Assembly (NCBI RefSeq): GCF_001648595.1
Contig: NZ_LBAW01000004.1
Coordinates: forward strand, 186,001 to 250,000
Direction: 5' to 3'
Origin: Legionella bozemanae
GTDB lineage: Bacteria > Pseudomonadota > Gammaproteobacteria > Legionellales > Legionellaceae
DNA length: 64,000 bases
Positions 55,360 through 63,085 of the stretch are shown here, piece after piece; the first letter of the stretch is position 1, and each line of letters opens with the position of its first letter. The translations under genes and the position numbers were made by a program. The notes below the pieces were generated by a model. That model was given only the letters and a program-made list of their open reading frames with translations. It made no database searches and was not told the DNA's origin.

Positions 55360-56565
55360 TTAATGATCTTTTGAGGCCAGATAATACCATGAAGCGAGGG
55401 AACCTAAGCCTAAAATAAGTAAGATTATAGCTAAAGAGAGTTGGCCATACCATTCACCTAGAGCAATAATCCCGCTTGACAAGGCAGCGCTTAAGTCTTG
55501 CATGCATGCATATAGTGCCCCTACTGTTCCCGCCATATGAGGAAATGGATGAAAAGCCCCCGCAAATGCATTGATAAAAGTAAACCCCATCCCCATGCTA
55601 AATAATGATACAGGAATCATGATGGAGAGCACATTCTTCAATCCTATGAGGGACAAAAATAGCATGGTAAAACCGCCTATTATCATAAAAACAATTCCAA
55701 TAAATACCATGTAGGAAACACCTTTTCTCATCACCATTTGGCTATTAATTATTCCGCTCACACAAATTGCACCAGCAATAAAAATGGTCAATTGACCAAA
55801 CTCTATAGGACTAAGACCTAATGTATCCTGAAAAAGAAAAGGAGCAATCGCGAGGTAGCCAATTATACCCGCGGAAGCAAGACAGGCGCATAATGCATAG
55901 CCTAAAAATACTTTAGATTTTAATAAGGTTAAATAATTATCGCGCATAACTCTGAATTGAGTTGCATGAGGGTTAAGATTTTTATTTGTTTCAGGTAGAG
56001 TGCATAACGCCAAGATCCATATAACGATACCAAATACGAGCAAAAATAAAAAATTGATACGCCATCCAAAATGTTCCTGGATATATCCCCCTAAAACTGG
56101 AGATGCCACCATAATAAAAACACTCACAATCCCTACATAAGAACCTATTTTAGATAAAATTCTGTCAGTAAAAAGATCGCGAACTAGAGAGCGGCCTACA
56201 GAGCCACAACATCCAATGCCAAATCCCTGAATAAAACGGCCAATAATCAAGACTAAAACAGATGGAGCAAGAAAACAGCATAAGCTGCCTAAGATACTTA
56301 GGCCGACACCAAATATAAGAGGCGGTTTACGACCAATTTTATCCGATAAAGGACCATAAAATACATGGGAAATACTCAAACCCAGCATAAAAAGAGATAA
56401 GGTTAATTGAATGGATGCTTCATTACTGTGAAACTCTTTAGTAATGGCAGGTAATGAAGGAACATACTGATCAGTAGTCATCTGCATCAAGATCATGAGC
56501 ATTAAAATAACAAAAATCAGCAAAGGTTGTAACGAAATCTGTTGAACATCATTTTCTTTGTGCAT
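55360..56565 (-). CDS. Bcr/CflA-type multidrug efflux MFS transporter
   Basis: A 401-residue 12-helix drug/H+ antiporter. The family markers are QMTTDQYVPSLPAI (helix 1), YGPLSDKIGRKPPLI (motif A) and RFIQGFGIGCCGSVGRSLVRDLF (motif C-like helix 4-5). It exports drugs or a natural product. ATG 56565 was chosen over TTG 56568; AAGGG precedes. It is in one unit with the second ACP, so export of an acyl product is a reasonable hypothesis. Confidence 0.9.
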   Translation of the reverse strand: MHKENDVQQISLQPLLIFVILMLMILMQMTTDQYVPSLPAITKEFHSNEASIQLTLSLFMLGLSISHVFYGPLSDKIGRKPPLIFGVGLSILGSLCCFLAPSVLVLIIGRFIQGFGIGCCGSVGRSLVRDLFTDRILSKIGSYVGIVSVFIMVASPVLGGYIQEHFGWRINFLFLLVFGIVIWILALCTLPETNKNLNPHATQFRVMRDNYLTLLKSKVFLGYALCACLASAGIIGYLAIAPFLFQDTLGLSPIEFGQLTIFIAGAICVSGIINSQMVMRKGVSYMVFIGIVFMIIGGFTMLFLSLIGLKNVLSIMIPVSLFSMGMGFTFINAFAGAFHPFPHMAGTVGALYACMQDLSAALSSGIIALGEWYGQLSLAIILLILGLGSLASWYYLASKDH

Positions 56566-56625
56566 CAAAAAACCCTTTTCAACTTCTGGATTAATGCCCT
56601 ACTCTAAACTAAGTCCATGGTGCAA

Positions 56626-57012
56626 TCACACCATGCTTAGTCCCAAAATAATCAAACAACAAATAAAACCAATAAACCACGTAATTGATCTTAAGGAAGC
56701 CATATCCATTAAATAAAAATAGCTATAAATAACTCGAGAAACGATAAAAATAATCGCCAAAATTTGAATGGTTATTCCGATGTGATGAGTGGCTATTGCA
56801 GTTAATACAGCAGTCGCAAATACAATCAACGATTCGAAACTGTTTTGATGCGCTGCAACTGCTCGCGCGCCCATTCCTTGTAATCTTGCCTGTTGCGCTC
56901 GTGGATAATGATTATCATATTTCCCTTCTTTTTGCATAAAATTAGCAACAACAAGCTTGAGAAAATAAGGGAACAATATCGCAATGAACAAACAAATAAT
57001 TAAAGTGGTCAT
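56626..57012 (-). CDS. MAPEG-family membrane protein
   Basis: A 128-residue four-helix membrane protein of the MAPEG family (glutathione-linked eicosanoid metabolism in eukaryotes, mostly unknown in bacteria). The pattern NHYPRAQQARLQGMGARAVAAHQNSFESL is diagnostic (shown here in part). ATG 57012 was chosen; TTG 57018 with AGGA five bases before is a possible alternative. It lies on the same strand as the efflux gene, 60 bases upstream of it. Confidence 0.85.
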   Translation of the reverse strand: MTTLIICLFIAILFPYFLKLVVANFMQKEGKYDNHYPRAQQARLQGMGARAVAAHQNSFESLIVFATAVLTAIATHHIGITIQILAIIFIVSRVIYSYFYLMDMASLRSITWFIGFICCLIILGLSMV

Positions 57013-57060
57013 AGGCAATTTTTCCTGCTAGTAATGGCTCACATCTTCTATAAAAAATCA

Positions 57061-57098
57061 TCATAGCCTGGGACAACAATGCACAACCCGGGTTACAA
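57061..57098. repeat. Short family B fragment
   Basis: TAGCCTGGGACAACAATG followed by CACAACCCGGGTTAC is a compressed copy of the family B palindrome, between the MAPEG gene and the URC operon. Confidence 0.45.
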
Positions 57099-57304
57099 AA
57101 AAATTTAAATGAGCTCCTGTTTACAGCCCCTAAGGGTAGATTATTACTTCTAATTACTAAAAACGAAACCATAATAGCGAGAATATTCACCCAGCACAAT
57201 GACTCATATCTCCCCTATTCAATAAGGAAAATAGTACTTTCTACCAATTAATTTCTTCTGCTATGATGAATTTATCGAGTTGTTATCATTTAAAGGATTG
57301 TATT

Positions 57305-58573
57305 ATGGTGCAAGATGAGTCAAAAAAAAAATCGAAAGGGCATATCGTCTTATCCTCACATCCATCTGGGCATACCGCTGCACCGCTAAAAATAAAATGG
57401 GGGGCAGAAAACCCTAAAGAGCGCGGCCCGGTAATTGCCTCACTTACGAATATAAAAAATCGTAATGCCGTCGGCACACACTCTGGCTCATACTCAGTTT
57501 ATCGAGCACTGGCGGTTGCTGCCGGAGTGTTGGATTCCGAGCATGTACCGGACCTTACTGATACTACGCCCCCTGTAGACATTGGCCCACATCCCCAATG
57601 GAACGATACCCAGAAAATCATCTCCCTCGATCCGTGGGGGCATCTTGTTGCCAGTGTATTCTCGGAAGAAATTCAAGCAGGATATGATATTCGCCCTACA
57701 ATAGCAGTTACCAAAGCACATATTAATATTCCTGAGTTGCATACAGCCATCCAAAAAGGCCGCCTCAAACCTGATGGAAAAATATTAAAAGAGTCAGGTG
57801 ATGTCGCGGTCACTAAAGTCGCTGTGGAACCGGTTTGGTATTTGCCTGGAATTGCCGAACGTTTTGGAATTTCAGAATCACTTTTACGTCGTACCTTATT
57901 TGAGCAAACAGCCGGGATGTTCCCCGAATTGGTAACACGTTCTGATTTCGATGTTTTTTTACCACCTATAGGTGGATTAACCGCCTATTTTTTTGGTGAT
58001 GTAACCACCATCCACGATCCCAAAATTGAGCTTACCTGTCGTATTCATGATGAGTGCAATGGTTCTGATGTATTTGGCTCCGATATTTGTACCTGTCGGC
58101 CCTATTTGGTACATGGGATTGAATTATCTATTGAATCTGCCCAGAAAGGTGGCGCTGGTTTGATTGTTTATAATCGAAAAGAAGGAAGAGCTTTGGGCGA
58201 AGTGACCAAATTTTTAGTCTATAACGCTCGCAAAAGGCAGAAAGGTGGAGATACTGCTGCTAAGTACTTTGAAAGAACAGAGTGTGTCGCAGGAGTCCAA
58301 GACATGCGCTTCCAAGAACTCATGTCGGATATTTTACATTGGCTTGGCATTACCAAGATTCATCGTTTTGTTTCCATGTCCAATATGAAATATGATGCGT
58401 TACTCAAATCAGGAATTCATGTTGTAGAACGGGTAACCATTCCCGATGAACTCATTCCTCTTGATGCACAAGTAGAAATGAATGCCAAACGTGCAGCAGG
58501 CTATTATTCACCTGATCGAATCGTTGATATTAATGAATTAGCGAAAACCAAAGGACGTGATCTTAATGAGTAA
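57305..58573 (+). CDS. URC1-type GTP cyclohydrolase II-like protein (uracil catabolism)
   Basis: A 422-residue protein with a GTP cyclohydrolase II fold in the C-terminal half and a long N-terminal extension. The zinc site is His248-x2-Cys251 in HDECNGSDVFGSDICTC, with two more Cys in ICTC, and RKEGRALGE is the nucleotide motif. Unlike RibA, the protein is about twice as long. The next two genes are a URC4-type protein and upp, the same set as the yeast and bacterial URC uracil-degradation pathway. AAAGGA is seven bases before ATG 57305; earlier in-frame ATG 57263 lacks one. It overlaps the next gene by eight bases. Confidence 0.85.
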   Translation: MVQDESKKKSKGHIVLSSHPSGHTAAPLKIKWGAENPKERGPVIASLTNIKNRNAVGTHSGSYSVYRALAVAAGVLDSEHVPDLTDTTPPVDIGPHPQWNDTQKIISLDPWGHLVASVFSEEIQAGYDIRPTIAVTKAHINIPELHTAIQKGRLKPDGKILKESGDVAVTKVAVEPVWYLPGIAERFGISESLLRRTLFEQTAGMFPELVTRSDFDVFLPPIGGLTAYFFGDVTTIHDPKIELTCRIHDECNGSDVFGSDICTCRPYLVHGIELSIESAQKGGAGLIVYNRKEGRALGEVTKFLVYNARKRQKGGDTAAKYFERTECVAGVQDMRFQELMSDILHWLGITKIHRFVSMSNMKYDALLKSGIHVVERVTIPDELIPLDAQVEMNAKRAAGYYSPDRIVDINELAKTKGRDLNE

Positions 58574-59804
58574 TGAACAAGAAATTGCCCGAGTATTAAC
58601 CACATTAAGGGAGCCTCGTACTATACGCGTACGCTCCCAAGCTATTTTAGAGCGAGTCAAACAGGGCCAATCAGCATACTTTTCCATAGACCCAGAGAAA
58701 ATGACCTCTACAGCTTCATTTGTCATCGAAGTTATTCAGGATAATTATCCAAATCTTGATATTCCATACCACAGTCGTTGGCGTCATTTTGAAGCAGGGA
58801 ACATTAATCGAATAAAAAAAATGCAGGAACAATTAGGGACCTTATCTGCAGATGAATGGGGTAAAATTCTTTACGAACTGGTTATCATTAGTGTATTCCT
58901 AGATGCAGGCGCTGGCCAATACTGGCGTTATAAAGAGTCTGAATCAGGAATCGAATATTCGCGCTCCGAAGGTCTTGCCCTAGCAAGCCTATCTCTTTAT
59001 CAAAAAGGAATGTTTAGTGCGCATCCATCTCAACCGTTGCGAGTGGACGCGGAGCGTTTATTGGCTTTTAATGAAGCCGATCTACGTGATGGTTTTCAAG
59101 TCACTGCTAAAAATCCTTTAGAGGGTCTTTCCGGACGAGTTGCATTGCTGAATCGACTCGGTGCGTTAATACAACAGGACGAACATCATTTTGGAAAAGA
59201 AAGCCGCTTAGGTAACTTTTATACTTACATGAGTTCTTTAGCAGCAAATAACCTACTTACTGCATCGCAGATTTTTCATGAAGTGCTCGATGCATTTACT
59301 GAAATATGGCCAACAAGACTGCTCTTTCATGGAATCCCGCTTGGGGATGTGTGGCGATATAACGCATTAAAATCAAATGAATCTGGGTCGGAATACATCC
59401 CATTTCATAAATTATCTCAATGGTTAACTTATTCTTTGATTGAACCCTTGGAACAAGCAGGAATTACAGTGACTCATCTGGAAGAACTTACTGGTTTGCC
59501 AGAATATCGAAATGGCGGTTTACTCATCGATTGTGGGTTGCTGCAAATTAAAAATAAGAAAATTCTGGAAGAAGCACTCCCGCCAGATGCAGAAGCGATT
59601 GTAGAATGGCGTGCGCTAACCGTTACACTATTGGATGAATTAGCCGCGTTAATCAGAAAAAAACTGCAAAAAAGTGCCAAAGAACTTCCTTTGGCTAAAA
59701 TTTTGCAAGGAGGCACCTGGGAAGCAGGGCGACGAATTGCCAAACAAAAACGCTCCCAAGGTATTCCACCTATTCAGATTATTAGTGATGGCACCGTCTT
59801 TTAA
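58566..59804 (+). CDS. URC4/Urg3-family protein (DUF1688)
   Basis: A 412-residue protein of the DUF1688 or URC4 family, required in yeast for use of uracil as nitrogen source; its reaction is not known. Conserved-looking segments include SRWRHFEAGNINRIKKM (residues about 65-81), YKESESGIEYSRSEGLALASL and HGIPLGDVWRYNAL. ATG 58566 overlaps the urc1 end by eight bases. The association of GCHII-like, URC4 and upp is the strongest evidence for the function. Confidence 0.85.
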   Translation: MSNEQEIARVLTTLREPRTIRVRSQAILERVKQGQSAYFSIDPEKMTSTASFVIEVIQDNYPNLDIPYHSRWRHFEAGNINRIKKMQEQLGTLSADEWGKILYELVIISVFLDAGAGQYWRYKESESGIEYSRSEGLALASLSLYQKGMFSAHPSQPLRVDAERLLAFNEADLRDGFQVTAKNPLEGLSGRVALLNRLGALIQQDEHHFGKESRLGNFYTYMSSLAANNLLTASQIFHEVLDAFTEIWPTRLLFHGIPLGDVWRYNALKSNESGSEYIPFHKLSQWLTYSLIEPLEQAGITVTHLEELTGLPEYRNGGLLIDCGLLQIKNKKILEEALPPDAEAIVEWRALTVTLLDELAALIRKKLQKSAKELPLAKILQGGTWEAGRRIAKQKRSQGIPPIQIISDGTVF

Positions 59805-59817
59805 TTTAAAGCATATG

Positions 59818-59896
59818 TAAGCCTGGGTAAAGGCGCGCAAACCATAACCCGGGTTTTCTAATCATGATTTCCCGGGCTTCGCTTTACCCAGGCTAC
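59818..59896. repeat. Palindromic repeat, family B (copy 3)
   Basis: AAGCCTGGGTAAAGGCG and AACCCGGG on the left pair with CCCGGGCTTCGCTTTACCCAGGC on the right. It lies between the URC4-type gene and upp, inside the operon, so read-through would have to pass it. Confidence 0.65.
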
Positions 59897-59930
59897 ATTT
59901 TTCACATAAGACCGCGTTTTTGGAGTTAAA

Positions 59931-60575
59931 ATGAATAATCAACACGTTGTTGTAGTGCAACATCCATTAATTCAGCATAAGCTAACCATTATGCGTCAAA
60001 AAGATACCAGCACCGTTAAATTTCGCACATTAATGCATGAAATCAGTATGCTGCTTGCTTATGAAATCACTCGTGATTTGGAAATGGAATATGAAGAAAT
60101 CGAAACACCTTTAGCCATCATGCAATCACCGGTTTTAAAAGGTAAAAAAATGGTTTTTGTTTCAATTTTGCGCGCGGGGAATGGTTTAGTCGATGGCATG
60201 TTACAACTTGTACCTACAGCACGAATTGGCCATATTGGCTTGTACCGTGATCCTAAAACCTTAGAAGCTGTTGAGTACTATATTAAGCTTCCAGAACATA
60301 CTCGAGATCGTGATGTCATTGTAGTTGATCCCATGTTGGCGACTGGAAATTCAGCAATCGCTGCGGTCAAGGAAATTAAGGCAATCGAGCCTAAATCCAT
60401 CAAATTTCTCTGCCTGCTTGCCTCTCCAGAAGGAATAGCAGCATTTCATGAAGAGCATCCAGAGGTCCCTATTTTTACGGCAGCCATAGACCAGCAGCTC
60501 AATGAAAAAGGCTATATTATCCCAGGATTAGGTGATGCAGGAGACAGACTTTATGGCACAAAACTGGAGTATTAG
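59931..60575 (+). CDS. upp: Uracil phosphoribosyltransferase
   Basis: A 214-residue type I phosphoribosyltransferase that makes UMP from uracil and PRPP. The PRPP loop is [18 protein letters not shown] and the uracil-binding C-terminus [21 protein letters not shown] lies six bases before ATG 59931. Length matches the family. In the URC route, uracil must first be made into UMP, which explains its place after the URC1- and URC4-type genes; it also serves ordinary salvage. Confidence 0.97.
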   Translation: MNNQHVVVVQHPLIQHKLTIMRQKDTSTVKFRTLMHEISMLLAYEITRDLEMEYEEIETPLAIMQSPVLKGKKMVFVSILRAGNGLVDGMLQLVPTARIGHIGLYRDPKTLEAVEYYIKLPEHTRDRDVIVVDPMLATGNSAIAAVKEIKAIEPKSIKFLCLLASPEGIAAFHEEHPEVPIFTAAIDQQLNEKGYIIPGLGDAGDRLYGTKLEY

Positions 60576-60631
60576 TCACTAAATAACAAGGAAATATACA
60601 TAGGACATCCTCAGTACAAAAGCAAATTTTG

Positions 60632-60660
60632 TTGAAATATTGGATTCGCAGTGTTAATAT
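60632..60660 (+). promoter_or_regulatory. Promoter candidate for the permease gene
   Basis: TTGAAA at 60632-60637 and TAATAT at 60655-60660, 17 bases apart, lie about 38 bases before ATG 60698, so the permease may be transcribed separately from upp. Confidence 0.45.
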
Positions 60661-60697
60661 TGAACATTGTGCTCGGTATTATATAAAGGATGTTTTA

Positions 60698-61993
60698 ATG
60701 TCATCAAATGAATCTGCAGCAATACTTTCACCTCTGGCAGTAAATAAAAAGTATTCATGGGCAAAACATGATACCGTTTGGATGTTAAGTCTTTACGGTA
60801 CTGCTGTAGGTGCTGGCACCCTTTTTCTTCCAATAGATGCCGGACTTAATGGGATTTGGCCCTTAATCATCATGGCTGTACTTGCCTTTCCCATGACATA
60901 CTTTTCGCATAGAGCACTATGCCGTTTTGTTTTATCAGGTTCTTCTACTCAGAATGACATTACCGATGTGGTTGAAGAACATTTTGGTACTTTTGCAGGA
61001 AGGATACTGACTGGTTTATATTTTTTTGCAATTTACCCCATCTTATTAATGTATAGCGTAGCAATTACGAATACTACTGAAAGCTTTCTTGTGAATCAGC
61101 TAGGTATGTCCGCCCCCCCAAGGGCGCTTTTATCCATAATCCTTATCCTTGCGCTCATGGCTATAGTCCGCTTTGGACAGGAAATTATTGTCAAGTCCAT
61201 GTCTTTATTGGTCTATCCTTTTGCAACTATATTATTGTTTTTATCTGTTTATTTAATTCCCAACTGGAATAATGCCATCTTACAACAAACCAACTCATTG
61301 CATGCTAATGGAGGACATGGACTGTTAATGACTGTATGGTTAGTCATTCCAGTCATGGTATTTTCTTTTAATCATTCACCAATTATTTCTTCTTTTGCTG
61401 TCAATCAAAAACAGCAATATGGAATTGATGCAGATAGTAATAGTACAGCGATCATGCGTTACAGTCATTTGCTCATGGTCTTTTCAGTGATGTTCTTTGT
61501 ATTCAGTTGTGTTTTGAGCCTTTCACCTCAAGACCTTTTACAAGCGAAACAACAAAACATTTCTATCCTGTCTTATTTAGCAAATCATTTTAAAACACCT
61601 CTGATTGCTTGTATCGCTCCTATTATTGCCTTTATTGCGATTTCCAAATCCTTTTTAGGGCATTATTTAGGTGCTAAAGAAGGTTTAAGCAGCATTATTG
61701 TAAACCTGTTAAAACCAACAGGAAAAACGATAAGTCAATGCAAACTGCAACGCGTCATTGAAATTTTTATGGTTCTCACGTGTTGGATTGTAGCCACTAT
61801 AAACCCCAACATCTTAAAAATGATAGAAACCCTGGGTGGGCCTGTTATTGCTATCTTATTATTTATTATGCCTATGTATGCAATTGCCAAAGTTCCGGCA
61901 ATGAAAAAATATAAAACAGATCGTGTCAGTAATGTATTCACAACAATCATGGGTATTATCGCTATCTCAGCAATATTGTATGGCTTGCTGTAA
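60698..61993 (+). CDS. HAAAP-family amino-acid permease (SdaC-like)
   Basis: A 431-residue membrane transporter with 11 helices. The first helix after HDTVWMLSLYGTAVGAGTLFLP is the family hallmark. Relatives take up serine, threonine or aromatic amino acids with protons or sodium. AAAGGATG precedes ATG 60698; the frame from 60629 adds residues with no support. It lies 122 bases past upp with its own promoter, so it is probably not needed for uracil use. Legionella relies on amino acids for growth. Confidence 0.88.
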   Translation: MSSNESAAILSPLAVNKKYSWAKHDTVWMLSLYGTAVGAGTLFLPIDAGLNGIWPLIIMAVLAFPMTYFSHRALCRFVLSGSSTQNDITDVVEEHFGTFAGRILTGLYFFAIYPILLMYSVAITNTTESFLVNQLGMSAPPRALLSIILILALMAIVRFGQEIIVKSMSLLVYPFATILLFLSVYLIPNWNNAILQQTNSLHANGGHGLLMTVWLVIPVMVFSFNHSPIISSFAVNQKQQYGIDADSNSTAIMRYSHLLMVFSVMFFVFSCVLSLSPQDLLQAKQQNISILSYLANHFKTPLIACIAPIIAFIAISKSFLGHYLGAKEGLSSIIVNLLKPTGKTISQCKLQRVIEIFMVLTCWIVATINPNILKMIETLGGPVIAILLFIMPMYAIAKVPAMKKYKTDRVSNVFTTIMGIIAISAILYGLL

Positions 61994-62025
61994 AATGGAT
62001 CGCAGCCTTCACATTGAACTCTACT

Positions 62026-62130
62026 CCGACGTCCCGCGGCTTGTCCGCGGGATCCAGAAGATCTGCGCTAAAACACTAGCCCCCGCGGACAAGTTGCGGG
62101 GCGTAGGCAGGGATGTGCTCAAAAGACAGG
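62026..62130. repeat. Dispersed palindromic repeat, family A (complete copy)
   Basis: CCGACGTCCCGCGGCTTGTC and its imperfect complement CCGCGGACAAGTTGCGGGGC enclose a 27-base centre with AGATCTGCGCTAAAACACT, which matches the centre of the 25331-25412 copy in reverse. A GGGATGTGCTCAAAAGACAG tail matches the copy at 461-526. It lies between the permease and parB. Confidence 0.75.
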
Positions 62131-62238
62131 GTACTTCACTCCAGTTACATTAATGACACGTATAACACATTAACTCCTATTTTCATTCCTACCAAAATAT
62201 GAAACAATTCATAACAATTTTTATTCAATACTATTTCG

Positions 62239-63030
62239 ATGCACGTTGAATTTCACCACATACCCATAGAAAACATTCAAGCGGGACAATATCAACCCAG
62301 ACAAGATTTTAATGACACCACATTAAAAGAACTCGCTCAATCAATTGCATCACAAGGTTTAATTGAACCGCTAATCGTCAGATCAATCGCAAAACAACGT
62401 TATGAAATTATCGCCGGCGAAAGAAGATGGCGCGCCGCAAAAATAGCGGGATTACAAACTGTTCCTTGCCTCGTCGGAAATTATAGTGATAAACAAGCAT
62501 GCGCCCTCACTCTAATAGAAAATATTCAACGAGAAGATTTAAACTTGATTGAAGAAGCAAGTGCTTATCGACGTTTGATTGATGAGTTTCATTATCATCA
62601 AGATGAAATAGCTACTTTAGTAGGGAAATCACGCAGCCATATTGCCAATATTATTCGGTTATTGGGTTTAAGTGAACAAATAAAAAATTTAATTCGCAAT
62701 AAAACCTTGTCATTGGGTCATGCGCGGGTTCTTGTAGGGTTAGAACCAACCCATCAGGAATATTTAGCGAAACAAACCATAACGCAACAATGGTCAGTAA
62801 GACAGTTAGAACATGCGGTAAAAATACAAAAAAATAAAGAATGCTCTCCGTCACAAAATGCAAAAAGAGATCGAGACATTGAGCGGCTCCAATCCGTATT
62901 AGGAGAACAATTAGGGGCACCAGTACAAATAATAAACGATAATGGTGATGGCGGATGGTTACAAGTTAAATTTTTTGATAATGATACGCTTGCGGGACTT
63001 TTGGAGCGATTAGGCTTGCGATATGATTAG
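62239..63030 (+). CDS. ParB/Spo0J-family protein without adjacent parA
   Basis: A 263-residue ParB-type CTPase clamp. The N-terminal ITPxxIxxxxxQPR-like IPIENIQAGQYQPRQ, the CTP motif GERRWRAAK, and ENIQREDLNLIEEA are all present, then the helix-turn-helix LVGKSRSHIANIIRLL and a basic linker before the dimerisation domain. Normally parA sits directly upstream; here the neighbours are a permease and dacB. It may be the chromosomal ParB split from parA, or a second, plasmid-derived or Noc-like protein. No parS (TGTTTCACGTGAAACA) was seen in this window. Confidence 0.92.
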   Translation: MHVEFHHIPIENIQAGQYQPRQDFNDTTLKELAQSIASQGLIEPLIVRSIAKQRYEIIAGERRWRAAKIAGLQTVPCLVGNYSDKQACALTLIENIQREDLNLIEEASAYRRLIDEFHYHQDEIATLVGKSRSHIANIIRLLGLSEQIKNLIRNKTLSLGHARVLVGLEPTHQEYLAKQTITQQWSVRQLEHAVKIQKNKECSPSQNAKRDRDIERLQSVLGEQLGAPVQIINDNGDGGWLQVKFFDNDTLAGLLERLGLRYD

Positions 63031-63085
63031 ACGATGGTTAGCAATTTTCTATTTTGCATATGATAAAACAAAAGGAACGACATCA

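Noticed and set aside
56906-56922. Fur-box-like GATAATGATTATCAT sequence
   Set aside because: It lies inside the MAPEG coding region, where it encodes conserved residues, and not in a promoter.
57062-57199. Minus-strand frame extending upstream of the MAPEG gene
   Set aside because: It has no ribosome-binding site, and the sequence is a repeat fragment plus AT-rich spacer.
61923-62153. 76-codon frame at the end of the permease gene
   Set aside because: It is made of the permease end in another frame plus the family A repeat.
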